Shown here in pieces: positions 25,456 to 33,688 of a DNA stretch of 64,000 bases; position 1 is the stretch's first letter; each line of letters starts with the position of its first letter. Both the position numbers and the translations under genes were made by a program. The DNA comes from Accumulibacter sp036625275 (GTDB lineage Bacteria; Pseudomonadota; Gammaproteobacteria; Burkholderiales; Rhodocyclaceae), in assembly GCF_036625275.1 (NCBI RefSeq), contig NZ_JAZKUD010000003.1:1-64000 (forward strand), written 5' to 3'. The notes under the pieces were generated by a model. It searched no databases. It saw only the letters and a program-made list of their open reading frames with translations, and had not been told where the DNA came from.

Positions 25456-26898
25456 ATGACCCAAACCGCAGAATTGGTGCTTCCAAACGATGTGCAGCCT
25501 GAAACCGTGCCCACCGAGCCGCTGGACGAACTGGCGACCCAAACCCCAGCCATCGAACCGAGGATGGCCCAGTTGCTTGAACTCACGCAGGCCAACGGTT
25601 CCAGCCTGATGCCGAAGGAGATCAACGCACAGCTTGACCGTCTGCTGCGTGACTACGACGAGCTGACCGCGCTCTATGCCGAAAACAACCGTCGCATCGA
25701 CCAAGAGTTGGCTGAAATCCGCCAGTCCGGCGGCGCGCTCTCCAGCCAGGTGCATCAGCTCGGGGCCGATTTGCAGCAACAGGGCCGGTCCCTGGACGGA
25801 CATGCCGCCGCCACGGAAAAACGCATCGATGCGGTGCGCGGTGAAGCTCGCACCTGGCTGGCCGACTCGGAGCAGCGCTGGAACACGCAGCTTGCGAACC
25901 AAAATGCGCGTATCAGTTCGGATCTCGCGCAGCTCGACGCAGGTCTCGGTTCACTGCACGGTCTGTTCAAGGCACAGGAACAAATCATCGCCGAGCAACG
26001 CGCGCGTCTGGATCAGTTTGATATCACCTATCAATTGCTTGATACCGCGACACGCGGCAACAAGCACCGTATCGAAGTGGTACGCGAGCAAGCCGAAAAG
26101 CAACACGCGATCGTCGAAGCGCGGATCGATGGTCTGAGCGCCTTGCAACGCGAACACCATGCCGAGTTGCAGACCTTGCAAAGCCTGGTCGGCGTCCTGC
26201 AATCGGAAACGGAGCGCCTGGATGAAAAAATCGGCAGGGTCGCGACCGCGCTGGCGGACCATCAGGGTGACACTCGCGAGCAGTTCAAGTGGACCCATCG
26301 GGCGATTGCCGGCCTGCTTTTGCTGACTGTGGTGGGCTTCGCTCTGGTCAAGTGGCTACCGGCTTTCGCCCCCGCCGGCAGCGAATCGGCAATGGCGCAA
26401 AACCAGGCCCGGATTAGCGAAGTCAGCAGCCAGGTAGCCGCACTCTCCGCGCGAGAAACGGCCCGCCAGGAGCACGAGTCACGGCAGCAGGCAAGCATTG
26501 ACCAGGTCTCGAACCAGGTTTCCGATCTGGAGAAAAGCCTCGGCGATTTGCGTGCCGCGGTACAGAAGCTGCAAGTGCAAGGCATCGGAGCCGGGGTACT
26601 GCATGACAGCCAGTGGTTACTCGAACAAAACCCCAAGGCGTATACCGTGCAACTGGTGACCTCCCCCAGCCAGGCCGACATGGCACGCTTTATCGACCGC
26701 AACGTCAAACGGCTGGCGCTGGATTCCCTGGCCTTTTCCGTGAGCGCGCGCGAGCAGCGCACGGACTACCAACTGTTCTTCGGCGTGTTCAGTACGGTCA
26801 CCCAGGCACGCACCGCCATCGCCGCACTGCCGCCTGAACTGCATGTCAACGGACCGTGGGTGCGTCAGTTCCAGTCGGTACAGGCTTCCTTGCGCTGA
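25456..26898 (+). CDS. Coiled-coil membrane protein with C-terminal SPOR-like domain
   Basis: 480 residues. Acidic, Thr/Pro-rich N-terminus; then about 230 residues of predicted coiled coil (many Gln/Glu/Arg heptads from residue 45); one TM helix near 285 (RAIAGLLLLTVVGFALVKWL); a periplasmic coiled coil (SSQVAALSARETARQEHESR); and a C-terminal alpha-beta domain near 395-475 (PKAYTVQLVTSPSQADMARF onwards), which looks like a SPOR domain. SPOR domains bind denuded peptidoglycan at division sites. The topology, with a long cytoplasmic coil, resembles envelope-division scaffolds, but the specific role is unknown. AAAGAGGCCCGACC precedes the ATG. Confidence 0.62.
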   Translation: MTQTAELVLPNDVQPETVPTEPLDELATQTPAIEPRMAQLLELTQANGSSLMPKEINAQLDRLLRDYDELTALYAENNRRIDQELAEIRQSGGALSSQVHQLGADLQQQGRSLDGHAAATEKRIDAVRGEARTWLADSEQRWNTQLANQNARISSDLAQLDAGLGSLHGLFKAQEQIIAEQRARLDQFDITYQLLDTATRGNKHRIEVVREQAEKQHAIVEARIDGLSALQREHHAELQTLQSLVGVLQSETERLDEKIGRVATALADHQGDTREQFKWTHRAIAGLLLLTVVGFALVKWLPAFAPAGSESAMAQNQARISEVSSQVAALSARETARQEHESRQQASIDQVSNQVSDLEKSLGDLRAAVQKLQVQGIGAGVLHDSQWLLEQNPKAYTVQLVTSPSQADMARFIDRNVKRLALDSLAFSVSAREQRTDYQLFFGVFSTVTQARTAIAALPPELHVNGPWVRQFQSVQASLR

Positions 26899-27052
26899 CC
26901 AGGATCGAGATTCTGCTGAACCCTGGGTCGCTGCGATTCAATTTGCTATCGCCCAAACCCGTTCTTTGGCATACTTCTGCGGTATGCCATGGGTCGGTTC
27001 GATCGGCATCCTGGTTTCTTCTCCACTCGCCAACCTGCCAAGGAGGTCCAGC

Positions 27053-27499
27053 ATGTTTCAGAGAATCTCGTCGTGCCTGTCAGCATTCGCCCTCGCCTTG
27101 TTCCTGACCGCCTGCGTTGGCCCTGGGATACAGGCCGAGCAGCCAATCGAAATCCGTAACGGTGTGATCGAACAGATCACCCTGGTGGAGTTGCCGAGCA
27201 ATCACCATATGGGGGTTGGCGCCATTGTCGGCGGCATGGCCGGCCTCGGGATCGGCAGCCTGATCGGTGCCGGCAGCGGTCGCGATGTGGCCATGGTGCT
27301 CGGCACCGTCGGCGGCGCTCTGGTCGGCAACGCAGTTCAGAAAAAGTACGAGCAGCCTGTCCAGGGCCAGCAGATCATTGTCCGGATGGCCAACGGCGTG
27401 CTGATTTCTGTGACACAACCGAGCCATCCGGGTCTTCGCCAGGGTCAGCGGGTGTATGTTGAAGGCAGCGGCGAGAACGCTCGCGTCGTTCCACGCTGA
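27053..27499 (+). CDS. Glycine-zipper outer-membrane lipoprotein (SlyB/PcpY-like)
   Basis: 148 residues. A signal peptide ends in the lipobox LTAC, with Cys at about residue 21. A glycine-zipper segment, VGAIVGGMAGLGIGSLIGAG and VLGTVGGALVGNAVQ, is followed by QGQQIIVRMANGVLISVTQP. This architecture is that of SlyB/Pcp-type 17-kDa lipoproteins (glycine zipper 2TM). Start ATG 27053 is fixed by AAGGAGGTCCAGC. It is probably monocistronic: the SPOR gene ends 154 bp before and a strong hairpin lies after it. Confidence 0.83.
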   Translation: MFQRISSCLSAFALALFLTACVGPGIQAEQPIEIRNGVIEQITLVELPSNHHMGVGAIVGGMAGLGIGSLIGAGSGRDVAMVLGTVGGALVGNAVQKKYEQPVQGQQIIVRMANGVLISVTQPSHPGLRQGQRVYVEGSGENARVVPR

Positions 27500-27596
27500 A
27501 CCTGTTTCTCACCCTTCGCAGTGGCGGCGCTTGAACTGGCTTCTACGCCAGTCTGCACGGTCGTCGCCAACACGGCGACGGTTAGATGAAAATATC

Positions 27597-27635
27597 CACA
27601 ACTCGAGCGCAGTCTTTGGCCGCGCTCGAGTTGTG
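27597..27635. terminator. 14-bp perfect hairpin after the lipoprotein gene
   Basis: CACAACTCGAGCGC and its exact reverse complement GCGCTCGAGTTGTG surround an 11-nt loop. It lies between the plus-strand lipoprotein gene and the minus-strand cytochrome-assembly gene, which converge here, so it could serve both. GCTTTATTG lies about 6 nt after the plus-strand arm, a weak U-tract. Confidence 0.6.
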
Positions 27636-27719
27636 CGAAATCGCTTTATTGCCTGGCCTTCACCGGCGAATGAGCGCCGGCTCTCGCAACCCCGCCATCG
27701 CTCTCCTGCCTGGCAAGGT

Positions 27720-28559
27720 TCATAGTCGACCGAGCAGAACCTCGGCGACAAAGCGGCTGCCGATATACGCTAGGAACAGCACCATGAATCCTGCCAGAGT
27801 CCAGCGCAGTGCGACACGGCCGCGCCAGCCATAAACGCGACGCCCGACCAGCAAGGCGGCAAAGATTCCCCACGAGGCGAAGGCAAACAGGGTCTTGTGA
27901 TCGAGAACCATGGCCTTGCCAAAAATCGCTTCGGAAAACATGACCCCGCTGACCAGCGCGGCCGTGAGCAGACAGAAGGCGACGAGAATCATACGAAACA
28001 ACAGCGCTTCCATAGTCAGGATCGGTGGCAGACTGGTCAGGCTTCTGGTAACCGCCCGCTGGTGCAGCTTACGTTCGGCAAAACCCATGAACACGGCGTG
28101 CAGTGCAGACAGCGTGAATAGACTGTAGGCGAGCATCGCTGTCAGAAAATGAAGCTGGAAGCCCCAGGCATTGGCATTGGCCACCTCACGCAATTGCGGA
28201 AACAGCGCTGGTGCCAGAGCCGCGAGTGCCGCGAGCGGCAGGACCATCGGCTGCAGTCCGTCCATGCGTGCGCGAAAACTCTCCAGCCAGTAAATCAGGA
28301 CCGCCAGCCAGAGCATCAGGGAGAGCGCAAAACTGAATGAGAAGCGCATCCCACCGGCGCTGAACAGGCCTGAGTAAAGGCCAACGCCCTGCACCACCAG
28401 GGCGCCAAAGATGGCTGCACGCTCCCAGGGTTGCATCGGCAGGGTCAGCAGCGGCTGCTTGCTTTCACGCCAGCGCGTCTGCCAGAAATGGATGCCAAGA
28501 GCAATGTAGAGCAGCGATGCAAGGACGTGCGGCAGAAGCTGAAGTAGAATGTCTGACAT
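27720..28559 (-). CDS. CcsA/HemX-like cytochrome c assembly membrane protein (YpjD type)
   Basis: 279 residues with about eight TM helices. FQLHFLTAMLAYSLFTLSAL and VMVLDHKTLFAFASWGIF-like segments carry the conserved His residues of the cytochrome c assembly (CcmC/CcsA, PF01578) family. YpjD-type proteins commonly sit beside ffh, as here: the gene diverges from ffh with a 30-bp gap. Function in proteobacteria is not well established; haem handling is inferred from the family. Start ATG 28559 (MSDILLQLLPHVLA). Confidence 0.78.
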   Translation of the reverse strand: MSDILLQLLPHVLASLLYIALGIHFWQTRWRESKQPLLTLPMQPWERAAIFGALVVQGVGLYSGLFSAGGMRFSFSFALSLMLWLAVLIYWLESFRARMDGLQPMVLPLAALAALAPALFPQLREVANANAWGFQLHFLTAMLAYSLFTLSALHAVFMGFAERKLHQRAVTRSLTSLPPILTMEALLFRMILVAFCLLTAALVSGVMFSEAIFGKAMVLDHKTLFAFASWGIFAALLVGRRVYGWRGRVALRWTLAGFMVLFLAYIGSRFVAEVLLGRL

Positions 28560-28589
28560 TCTCGAAGTCTACACCAAGCCGGAATCCAA

Positions 28590-29945
28590 ATGCTCGACAA
28601 CCTCACCCAACGCCTTGCCCGCGTCATGAAAACACTGCGTGGCGAAGCACGCCTGACCGAATCCAACATTGCCGATGCCTTGCGTGAGGTTCGCCTCGCC
28701 TTGCTTGAGGCGGATGTCGCTTTGCCCGCAGTCAAGGCGCTGATCGCCGCCGTTCGGGAAAAGGCGGTTGGCGAGGAAGTGATCGGTTCGCTGAGCCCTG
28801 GACAGGCCCTGGTGGGGGTCGTTCATCGCGAACTGACCCAGCTCATGGGCGAGGCCCATAAAGGGCTGAATCTGGCCACGCAACCACCGGCAATCGTTCT
28901 GATGGCCGGCCTGCAGGGTTCCGGCAAGACCACCACGGTCGGCAAGCTCGCCAGGATGTTGCGCGAGACGCAAAGAAAAAAGGTGCTCGTGGTTTCCTGC
29001 GACGTTTACCGCCCGGCGGCGATCGAGCAGTTGAAAACGGTGGCAGCACAGGCAGGTGCCGATTTCTTTCCCTCGGCGACGACCGACCAGCCGGTCGATA
29101 TCGCACGCCAGGCGGTCGACTGGGCAAAGCGGCACTACCACGATGTCCTGCTCGTCGACACCGCCGGCCGACTGGCCATTGACGAGGCGATGATGAAGGA
29201 AATTGCCGATATTCACGCCGCCATCCGGCCCATCGAGACCCTTTTCGTCGTCGATGCGATGCTCGGCCAGGATGCCATCCATACCGCGCGGGCATTCAGC
29301 GAGGCACTGCCGCTGACTGGCATCATCCTCACCAAGCTTGATGGCGACGCGCGTGGGGGTGCCGCCCTCTCGGTTCGGCACGTCACCGGCCAACCGATCA
29401 AGTTTGCCGGGGTCGGCGAGAAACTGACCGGTCTCGAAGCCTTTCACCCGGAGCGGATGGCGTCACGAATCCTCGGCATGGGCGACGTGCTGTCGCTGAT
29501 CGAGGATGCGCGGAAGGGCATCGACGAAGAAAAGGCGCTCGAGTTCGCGAAGAAGCTGAAATCGGGCAAGACCTTCGACCTCAATGACTTCAAGGACCAG
29601 ATCGGCCAGATGCGCAAGATGGGCGGACTGTCTTCGATGATCGAGAAGCTGCCGGCGCAATTCTCGCAGGGAGCCGGTCAGCTACCGGCTGGCAGCGAGG
29701 AAAAGGCGGTCGCGAGGATTGAAGGCATCATCAATTCGATGACCCCCACCGAGCGCAGCCGGCCCGAGTTGCTCAAGGCCGCGCGCAAGCGCCGCATCGC
29801 CATGGGTGCCGGAGTTCAGGTGCAGGAGGTCAACCGCCTGCTCAAACAATTCGAACAGGCACAGAAAATGATGAGGCAGTTCTCCAGAGGAGGCATGGCG
29901 CAGTTGATGCGTGGCATCAAGGGGATGCTGCCGGGAATGCGATGA
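28590..29945 (+). CDS. ffh: Signal recognition particle protein Ffh
   Basis: 451 residues. The GTPase of the SRP, binding 4.5S RNA and signal sequences. The N domain starts MLDNLTQRLARVMKTLRGEA. The G domain has the P-loop GLQGSGKTTTVGKLA, VSCDVYRPAAIEQL, DTAGRLAIDE and TKLDGDARGGAAL. The Met-rich M domain ends with QKMMRQFSRGGMAQLMRGIK. Length is normal. It stands alone, divergent from the CcsA-like gene. The 4.5S RNA gene is not in the window. Confidence 0.97.
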   Translation: MLDNLTQRLARVMKTLRGEARLTESNIADALREVRLALLEADVALPAVKALIAAVREKAVGEEVIGSLSPGQALVGVVHRELTQLMGEAHKGLNLATQPPAIVLMAGLQGSGKTTTVGKLARMLRETQRKKVLVVSCDVYRPAAIEQLKTVAAQAGADFFPSATTDQPVDIARQAVDWAKRHYHDVLLVDTAGRLAIDEAMMKEIADIHAAIRPIETLFVVDAMLGQDAIHTARAFSEALPLTGIILTKLDGDARGGAALSVRHVTGQPIKFAGVGEKLTGLEAFHPERMASRILGMGDVLSLIEDARKGIDEEKALEFAKKLKSGKTFDLNDFKDQIGQMRKMGGLSSMIEKLPAQFSQGAGQLPAGSEEKAVARIEGIINSMTPTERSRPELLKAARKRRIAMGAGVQVQEVNRLLKQFEQAQKMMRQFSRGGMAQLMRGIKGMLPGMR

Positions 29946-29970
29946 TGCCGGCAGTCCCGGTTCAGCCCGG

Positions 29971-30573
29971 TCAACGCAGCGCCAGCTTGCTCTTCGTATA
30001 GGACCACTGACTCTCCCAGGCCATGCGTACCATGTTCGGGTATGCGGGCTGGCCAAGGCTGCCATTGTAACGGCCCAGTGCGCGGTAGAGGTCGCCGCGC
30101 TCGATGTCGAGGTAGTGGCGAAGGATGGTGCACCCGTAACGAAGATTGGTGCGCAAATGAAAAAGGTTGTCGTCGCTGGTTCCGACGAGCTTGATCCAGA
30201 ATGGCATCACCTGCATGAAGCCCCGCGCGCCGGCGCTTGAGACTGCATATTTCTTGAAGCCGCTCTCAACCTGGATCAGGCCGAGTACCAGTTGAGGATC
30301 GAGACCTGCGCGCGTCGCTTCGTAGTGCACCGAGCGCAGGAATTCGAAACGGGCTTCACGGTCAGGGATGCGCTTCTCCAGCCGGCGTGACATCTCGGTC
30401 AGCCAGTCGATCGCCTCCATCGAATCCTGAAACGAGCTCCTGGGTGGCGCCCGATCCGAGACCGTTCTCGACAAAGCTGACTGCACACTCGCCGAGAGGG
30501 GTTCATACTTCTGCGCCCCGGCGTGTACCACCATGGGCAACAGGAGCACGAACAGGACCGCTACGCAGCGCAC
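29971..30573 (-). CDS. Lytic transglycosylase (SLT domain)
   Basis: 200 residues. A cleavable signal peptide (MRCVAVLFVLLLPMVVHAGA) is followed by an SLT domain: LVLGLIQVESGFKKYAVSSA has the catalytic Glu, ARGFMQVMPFWIK the GLMQ motif, and YGCTILRHYL and ALGRYNGSLGQPAYP the remaining family blocks. It cleaves peptidoglycan glycan strands in the periplasm with 1,6-anhydro ends. The ATG lies 13 bases inside the 3' end of proS, so it is translated with it, an arrangement also seen in other betaproteobacteria. Confidence 0.88.
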   Translation of the reverse strand: MRCVAVLFVLLLPMVVHAGAQKYEPLSASVQSALSRTVSDRAPPRSSFQDSMEAIDWLTEMSRRLEKRIPDREARFEFLRSVHYEATRAGLDPQLVLGLIQVESGFKKYAVSSAGARGFMQVMPFWIKLVGTSDDNLFHLRTNLRYGCTILRHYLDIERGDLYRALGRYNGSLGQPAYPNMVRMAWESQWSYTKSKLALR

Positions 30574-32285
30574 AGACGGTCCTTCAGGAACTGGCCGATC
30601 TCGGTTATTGGCAGCATCTGCGATTCGGCGTCGACCCGGCCCTTGTATTCGAATTTTCCTGCCGCCAGTCCGCGTTCACCGACCACCACGCGGTGCGGGA
30701 TGCCGATCAGCTCCATTTCGGCGAACATCACCCCCGGACGCTCGTTGCGGTCGTCCAGCAGGACGTCGATGCCGGCGTTCGTCAGTTCAGCGTACAAGGC
30801 GTCGGCTGCCGCCCGCACCGCATCGCTCTTGGCGTAAGCCATGGGAACGATGCACACCTGGAACGGTGCGATCGCCGCCGGGAAGATGATGCCGCGTTGA
30901 TCATGCCCCTGTTCGATGGCTGCTCCAACGACGCGGGTCACACCAATGCCGTAACAACCCATCTCCATGATCCGGCTCTGACCACTTTCGTCGAGAAAGC
31001 TGCATTTGAGTGCCTCGGCGTACTTGCTGCGCAACTGGAAGATGTGCCCCACTTCAATGCCACGGCACAGTTCGAGCGTACCCAGGCCATCCGGCGACTG
31101 GTCGCCGGCAACGACATTCCGGAAATCGCCGACCAAAGTCGGATCGACCAGATCGCGAGCGAAGTTGACCCCGACGAGATGGAACCCCTTCGCATTGGCG
31201 CCGCAAACGAAGTCGCTCATCACCGCCACGCTGCGATCGGCAAAGACCGGTATGTTGGCAATCCCGACAGGACCAATGTAGCCTGGCGGACAACCGAGGG
31301 CGGTGACAATCTCGTCGTCGCGCGCGAAACGGAACTCGCCGATGGTCTTCTGGGTTTTGAGTTCGTTGAGTTGGTGATCACCGCGCAGCAGGATCAGCGC
31401 CAGTCGACCTGAATCTTCTGCCGCGTCCTTCAACACGATGGCGATGGCCTTGACCGCCCTGGTCACCGGAATGCCGAGGAATGCGGCGACATCCTCGCAG
31501 CGGGTACGATCTGGTGTGGCAACCTTCTGCAGATCGACAGTGGCCGTGGAGCGTCCATCCGGCGGAGCCAGGGCCTCGGCCAGATCGACATTGGCAGCAA
31601 AATCGGAATCCGGACAATAGGCCAGTGCGTCCTCGCCGGAATCCGCCAGAACGTGAAACTCATGCGACCCGGTGCCACCGATCGAACCCGTATCGGCAGC
31701 GACGGCACGGAACTTCAGTCCGAGACGAGTGAATATTCGCGTATAGGTGTCGAACATGTTCCGGTATTCGCGCTGCAGGTCATCGAAGCTGCCATGGAAC
31801 GAGTAACCGTCCTTCATCAGAAATTCCCGACCGCGCATGATACCGAAACGCGGCCGGATTTCGTCACGAAACTTGATCTGTATCTGGTAGAAGTGTACGG
31901 GCAACTGGCGATAGCTCTTCACCTCTCTGCGTACGACATCGGTGATCACCTCTTCGTGTGTTGGACCAATGACGAAATCGCGCTGGTGCCGATCCTTGCA
32001 GCGCAGCAGTTCAGGGCCATACTTCTCCCAGCGTCCGGACTCCTGCCACAGTTCTGCTGGCTGCACTGCCGGCATCGACAGCTCGATTGCCCCCGCGTCA
32101 TTCATCTCCTCGCGGATGATCTTCTCGACTTTGCGCAGCACGCGCAGCCCGATCGGCATCCAGGTATAGATCCCACCCGCCAGCCGTTTGATCATCCCGG
32201 CGCGCAGCATCAGTTGGTGACTGATGACTTCGGCATCAGAGGGGGCTTCTTTGAGCGTGGACAGAAAAAACCGTGTAGTACGCAT
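30561..32285 (-). CDS. proS: Prolyl-tRNA synthetase (bacterial type with editing insertion)
   Basis: 574 residues. A class II synthetase. Motif 1 region MLRAGMIKRLAGGIYTWMPI, motif 2 region FRDEIRPRFGIMRGREFLMK and motif 3 region GCYGIGVTRVVGAAIEQ are visible. Between motifs 2 and 3 lies a YbaK-like editing insertion of about 180 residues (FLGIPVTRAVKAIAIVLKD, LILLRGDHQLNELKTQ) that hydrolyses Ala-tRNA-Pro. The anticodon-binding domain closes the protein. Start ATG 32285. It overlaps the downstream transglycosylase gene. Confidence 0.96.
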   Translation of the reverse strand: MRTTRFFLSTLKEAPSDAEVISHQLMLRAGMIKRLAGGIYTWMPIGLRVLRKVEKIIREEMNDAGAIELSMPAVQPAELWQESGRWEKYGPELLRCKDRHQRDFVIGPTHEEVITDVVRREVKSYRQLPVHFYQIQIKFRDEIRPRFGIMRGREFLMKDGYSFHGSFDDLQREYRNMFDTYTRIFTRLGLKFRAVAADTGSIGGTGSHEFHVLADSGEDALAYCPDSDFAANVDLAEALAPPDGRSTATVDLQKVATPDRTRCEDVAAFLGIPVTRAVKAIAIVLKDAAEDSGRLALILLRGDHQLNELKTQKTIGEFRFARDDEIVTALGCPPGYIGPVGIANIPVFADRSVAVMSDFVCGANAKGFHLVGVNFARDLVDPTLVGDFRNVVAGDQSPDGLGTLELCRGIEVGHIFQLRSKYAEALKCSFLDESGQSRIMEMGCYGIGVTRVVGAAIEQGHDQRGIIFPAAIAPFQVCIVPMAYAKSDAVRAAADALYAELTNAGIDVLLDDRNERPGVMFAEMELIGIPHRVVVGERGLAAGKFEYKGRVDAESQMLPITEIGQFLKDRLCAA

Positions 32286-32437
32286 TGGAATTGGTTGGGC
32301 AGGAATGAAGCCGCGATTTTACTCGACAGATGAGCAAATCGGCGATGCCAATCATGCACAGGGGTCGGGGGCATGTTTTCATTTGACCGGAAGCCCACTA
32401 ATAGGCTATTTTCGCCAGTTTGAGCCGAACCTTTCCG

Positions 32438-32725
32438 ATGCCACAACCAAACTCCGGGCACCCTGCAGACCATGCCATCTCCGGCAAGGCAGGAACAGCT
32501 ATTGGTGATCTCAAATTCGAAGCAGCACTCGCCGAACTCGAACAGATCGTTCAGAGTATGGAGGGAGGCCGCCTGCCGCTTGAGGAATCGCTGGCTGCGT
32601 ATCGACGCGGTAGTGAGCTGCTCCAGCACTGCCAGCAGCAACTCATCGACGCCGAACGCCAGATCCAGATTCTCGAGAATGGCACGCTGCGCGATTTCGA
32701 GTCGGAAGTCGGAGAAGCGCGATGA
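32438..32725 (+). CDS. xseB: Exodeoxyribonuclease VII small subunit
   Basis: 95 residues. A small helical subunit that binds the XseA nuclease. LKFEAALAELEQIVQSMEGG followed by LPLEESLAAYRRGSELLQHC is the XseB signature. ATG 32438 is preferred to the in-frame TTG 32420, and the first 25 residues are a non-conserved leader. It overlaps ispA by four bases, the common beta/gamma-proteobacterial order xseB-ispA-dxs. xseA is not in the window. Confidence 0.9.
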   Translation: MPQPNSGHPADHAISGKAGTAIGDLKFEAALAELEQIVQSMEGGRLPLEESLAAYRRGSELLQHCQQQLIDAERQIQILENGTLRDFESEVGEAR

Positions 32726-33645
32726 ACACGCCTTCCTTGCAGCCTGCCCCCTTTCTCCGGCCGTCCTTTCCGGACTGGATGTTCAGTGTCCAGGAACGAC
32801 TGGAAGCAACGCTTGCCCACTGCCTACCACCCGGCGAGGCCATTCCGGGCCGTCTGCACCAGGCCATGCGCTACGCGACCCTGAATGGTGGCAAGCGGGT
32901 GCGCCCATTGCTGGTGTTTGCTGCCGGTGAATTGACCGACGCGGCCGCAGCGCGACTGGAAGTCGCCGCCACCGCCGTCGAGCTGATCCATAGCTACTCG
33001 CTGGTGCATGATGACCTGCCGTGTATGGACGATGACGTGCTGCGCCGCGGCCGACCGACCTGCCATGTCGAATACGACCAGGCAACTGCTCTGCTGGTTG
33101 GCGACAGCCTGCAGTCACTGGCTTTCGAACTGCTGGCGCGCGAGGATTTTGGTGACCCCTGCCGGCAGCTGGAAATGTTGCACCTCCTGGCGCGCGCCAG
33201 CGGTTCCTGTGGCATGGCTGGCGGGCAATCGATCGACCTCGAGGCAGTTGGCAAGCGGCTCAATCAACCCGAACTCGAATTGATGCATGCGCTCAAGACA
33301 GGTGCACTGATCCGTGCCGCCGTACTGCTCGGTGGGCTGTGCGGCACGGCACTGATAGTTGCGGAACGTGCATCGCTGGATCGCTTTGCCAAGCGTGTCG
33401 GCTTGCTGTTCCAGGTCGTCGATGACATCCTCGACTGCACGGTCAGCACGGCAACGCTGGGGAAAACGGCAGGCAAGGATGCCGCCGCCGAAAAACCAAC
33501 CTATGTCACCCTGATGGGACTCGACCGCGCACGTGAATTTGCTGCCGATCTCAGGGCACAGGCAATCGAAACCCTCGCCATTTTCGATGTGCGCGCTCGG
33601 CGGCTGGTCGAACTGACCGATTTCATCACTCAGCGCAAGTTCTAA
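32722..33645 (+). CDS. ispA: Farnesyl diphosphate synthase (polyprenyl synthetase)
   Basis: 307 residues. Condenses IPP with DMAPP and GPP to farnesyl diphosphate. GGKRVRPLLVFAAGE, the first Asp-rich motif DDLPCMDDDVLRRGRPTCH, and the second VVDDILDCT with KTAGKDAAAEKPTYV are all present. It lies between xseB and dxs, placing the MEP entry enzyme and a prenyl synthase in one transcript. Start ATG 32722 overlaps the xseB stop. Confidence 0.95.
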   Translation: MNTPSLQPAPFLRPSFPDWMFSVQERLEATLAHCLPPGEAIPGRLHQAMRYATLNGGKRVRPLLVFAAGELTDAAAARLEVAATAVELIHSYSLVHDDLPCMDDDVLRRGRPTCHVEYDQATALLVGDSLQSLAFELLAREDFGDPCRQLEMLHLLARASGSCGMAGGQSIDLEAVGKRLNQPELELMHALKTGALIRAAVLLGGLCGTALIVAERASLDRFAKRVGLLFQVVDDILDCTVSTATLGKTAGKDAAAEKPTYVTLMGLDRAREFAADLRAQAIETLAIFDVRARRLVELTDFITQRKF

Positions 33646-33688
33646 GACTCACTTCTGGCTGCCACCGCGCACTTCAGCAGGACGACCC

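Noticed and set aside
25163..25486. Minus-strand frame of 107 residues before the SPOR gene
   Set aside because: No ribosome site, no recognisable domain, and it runs into the start of the SPOR gene.
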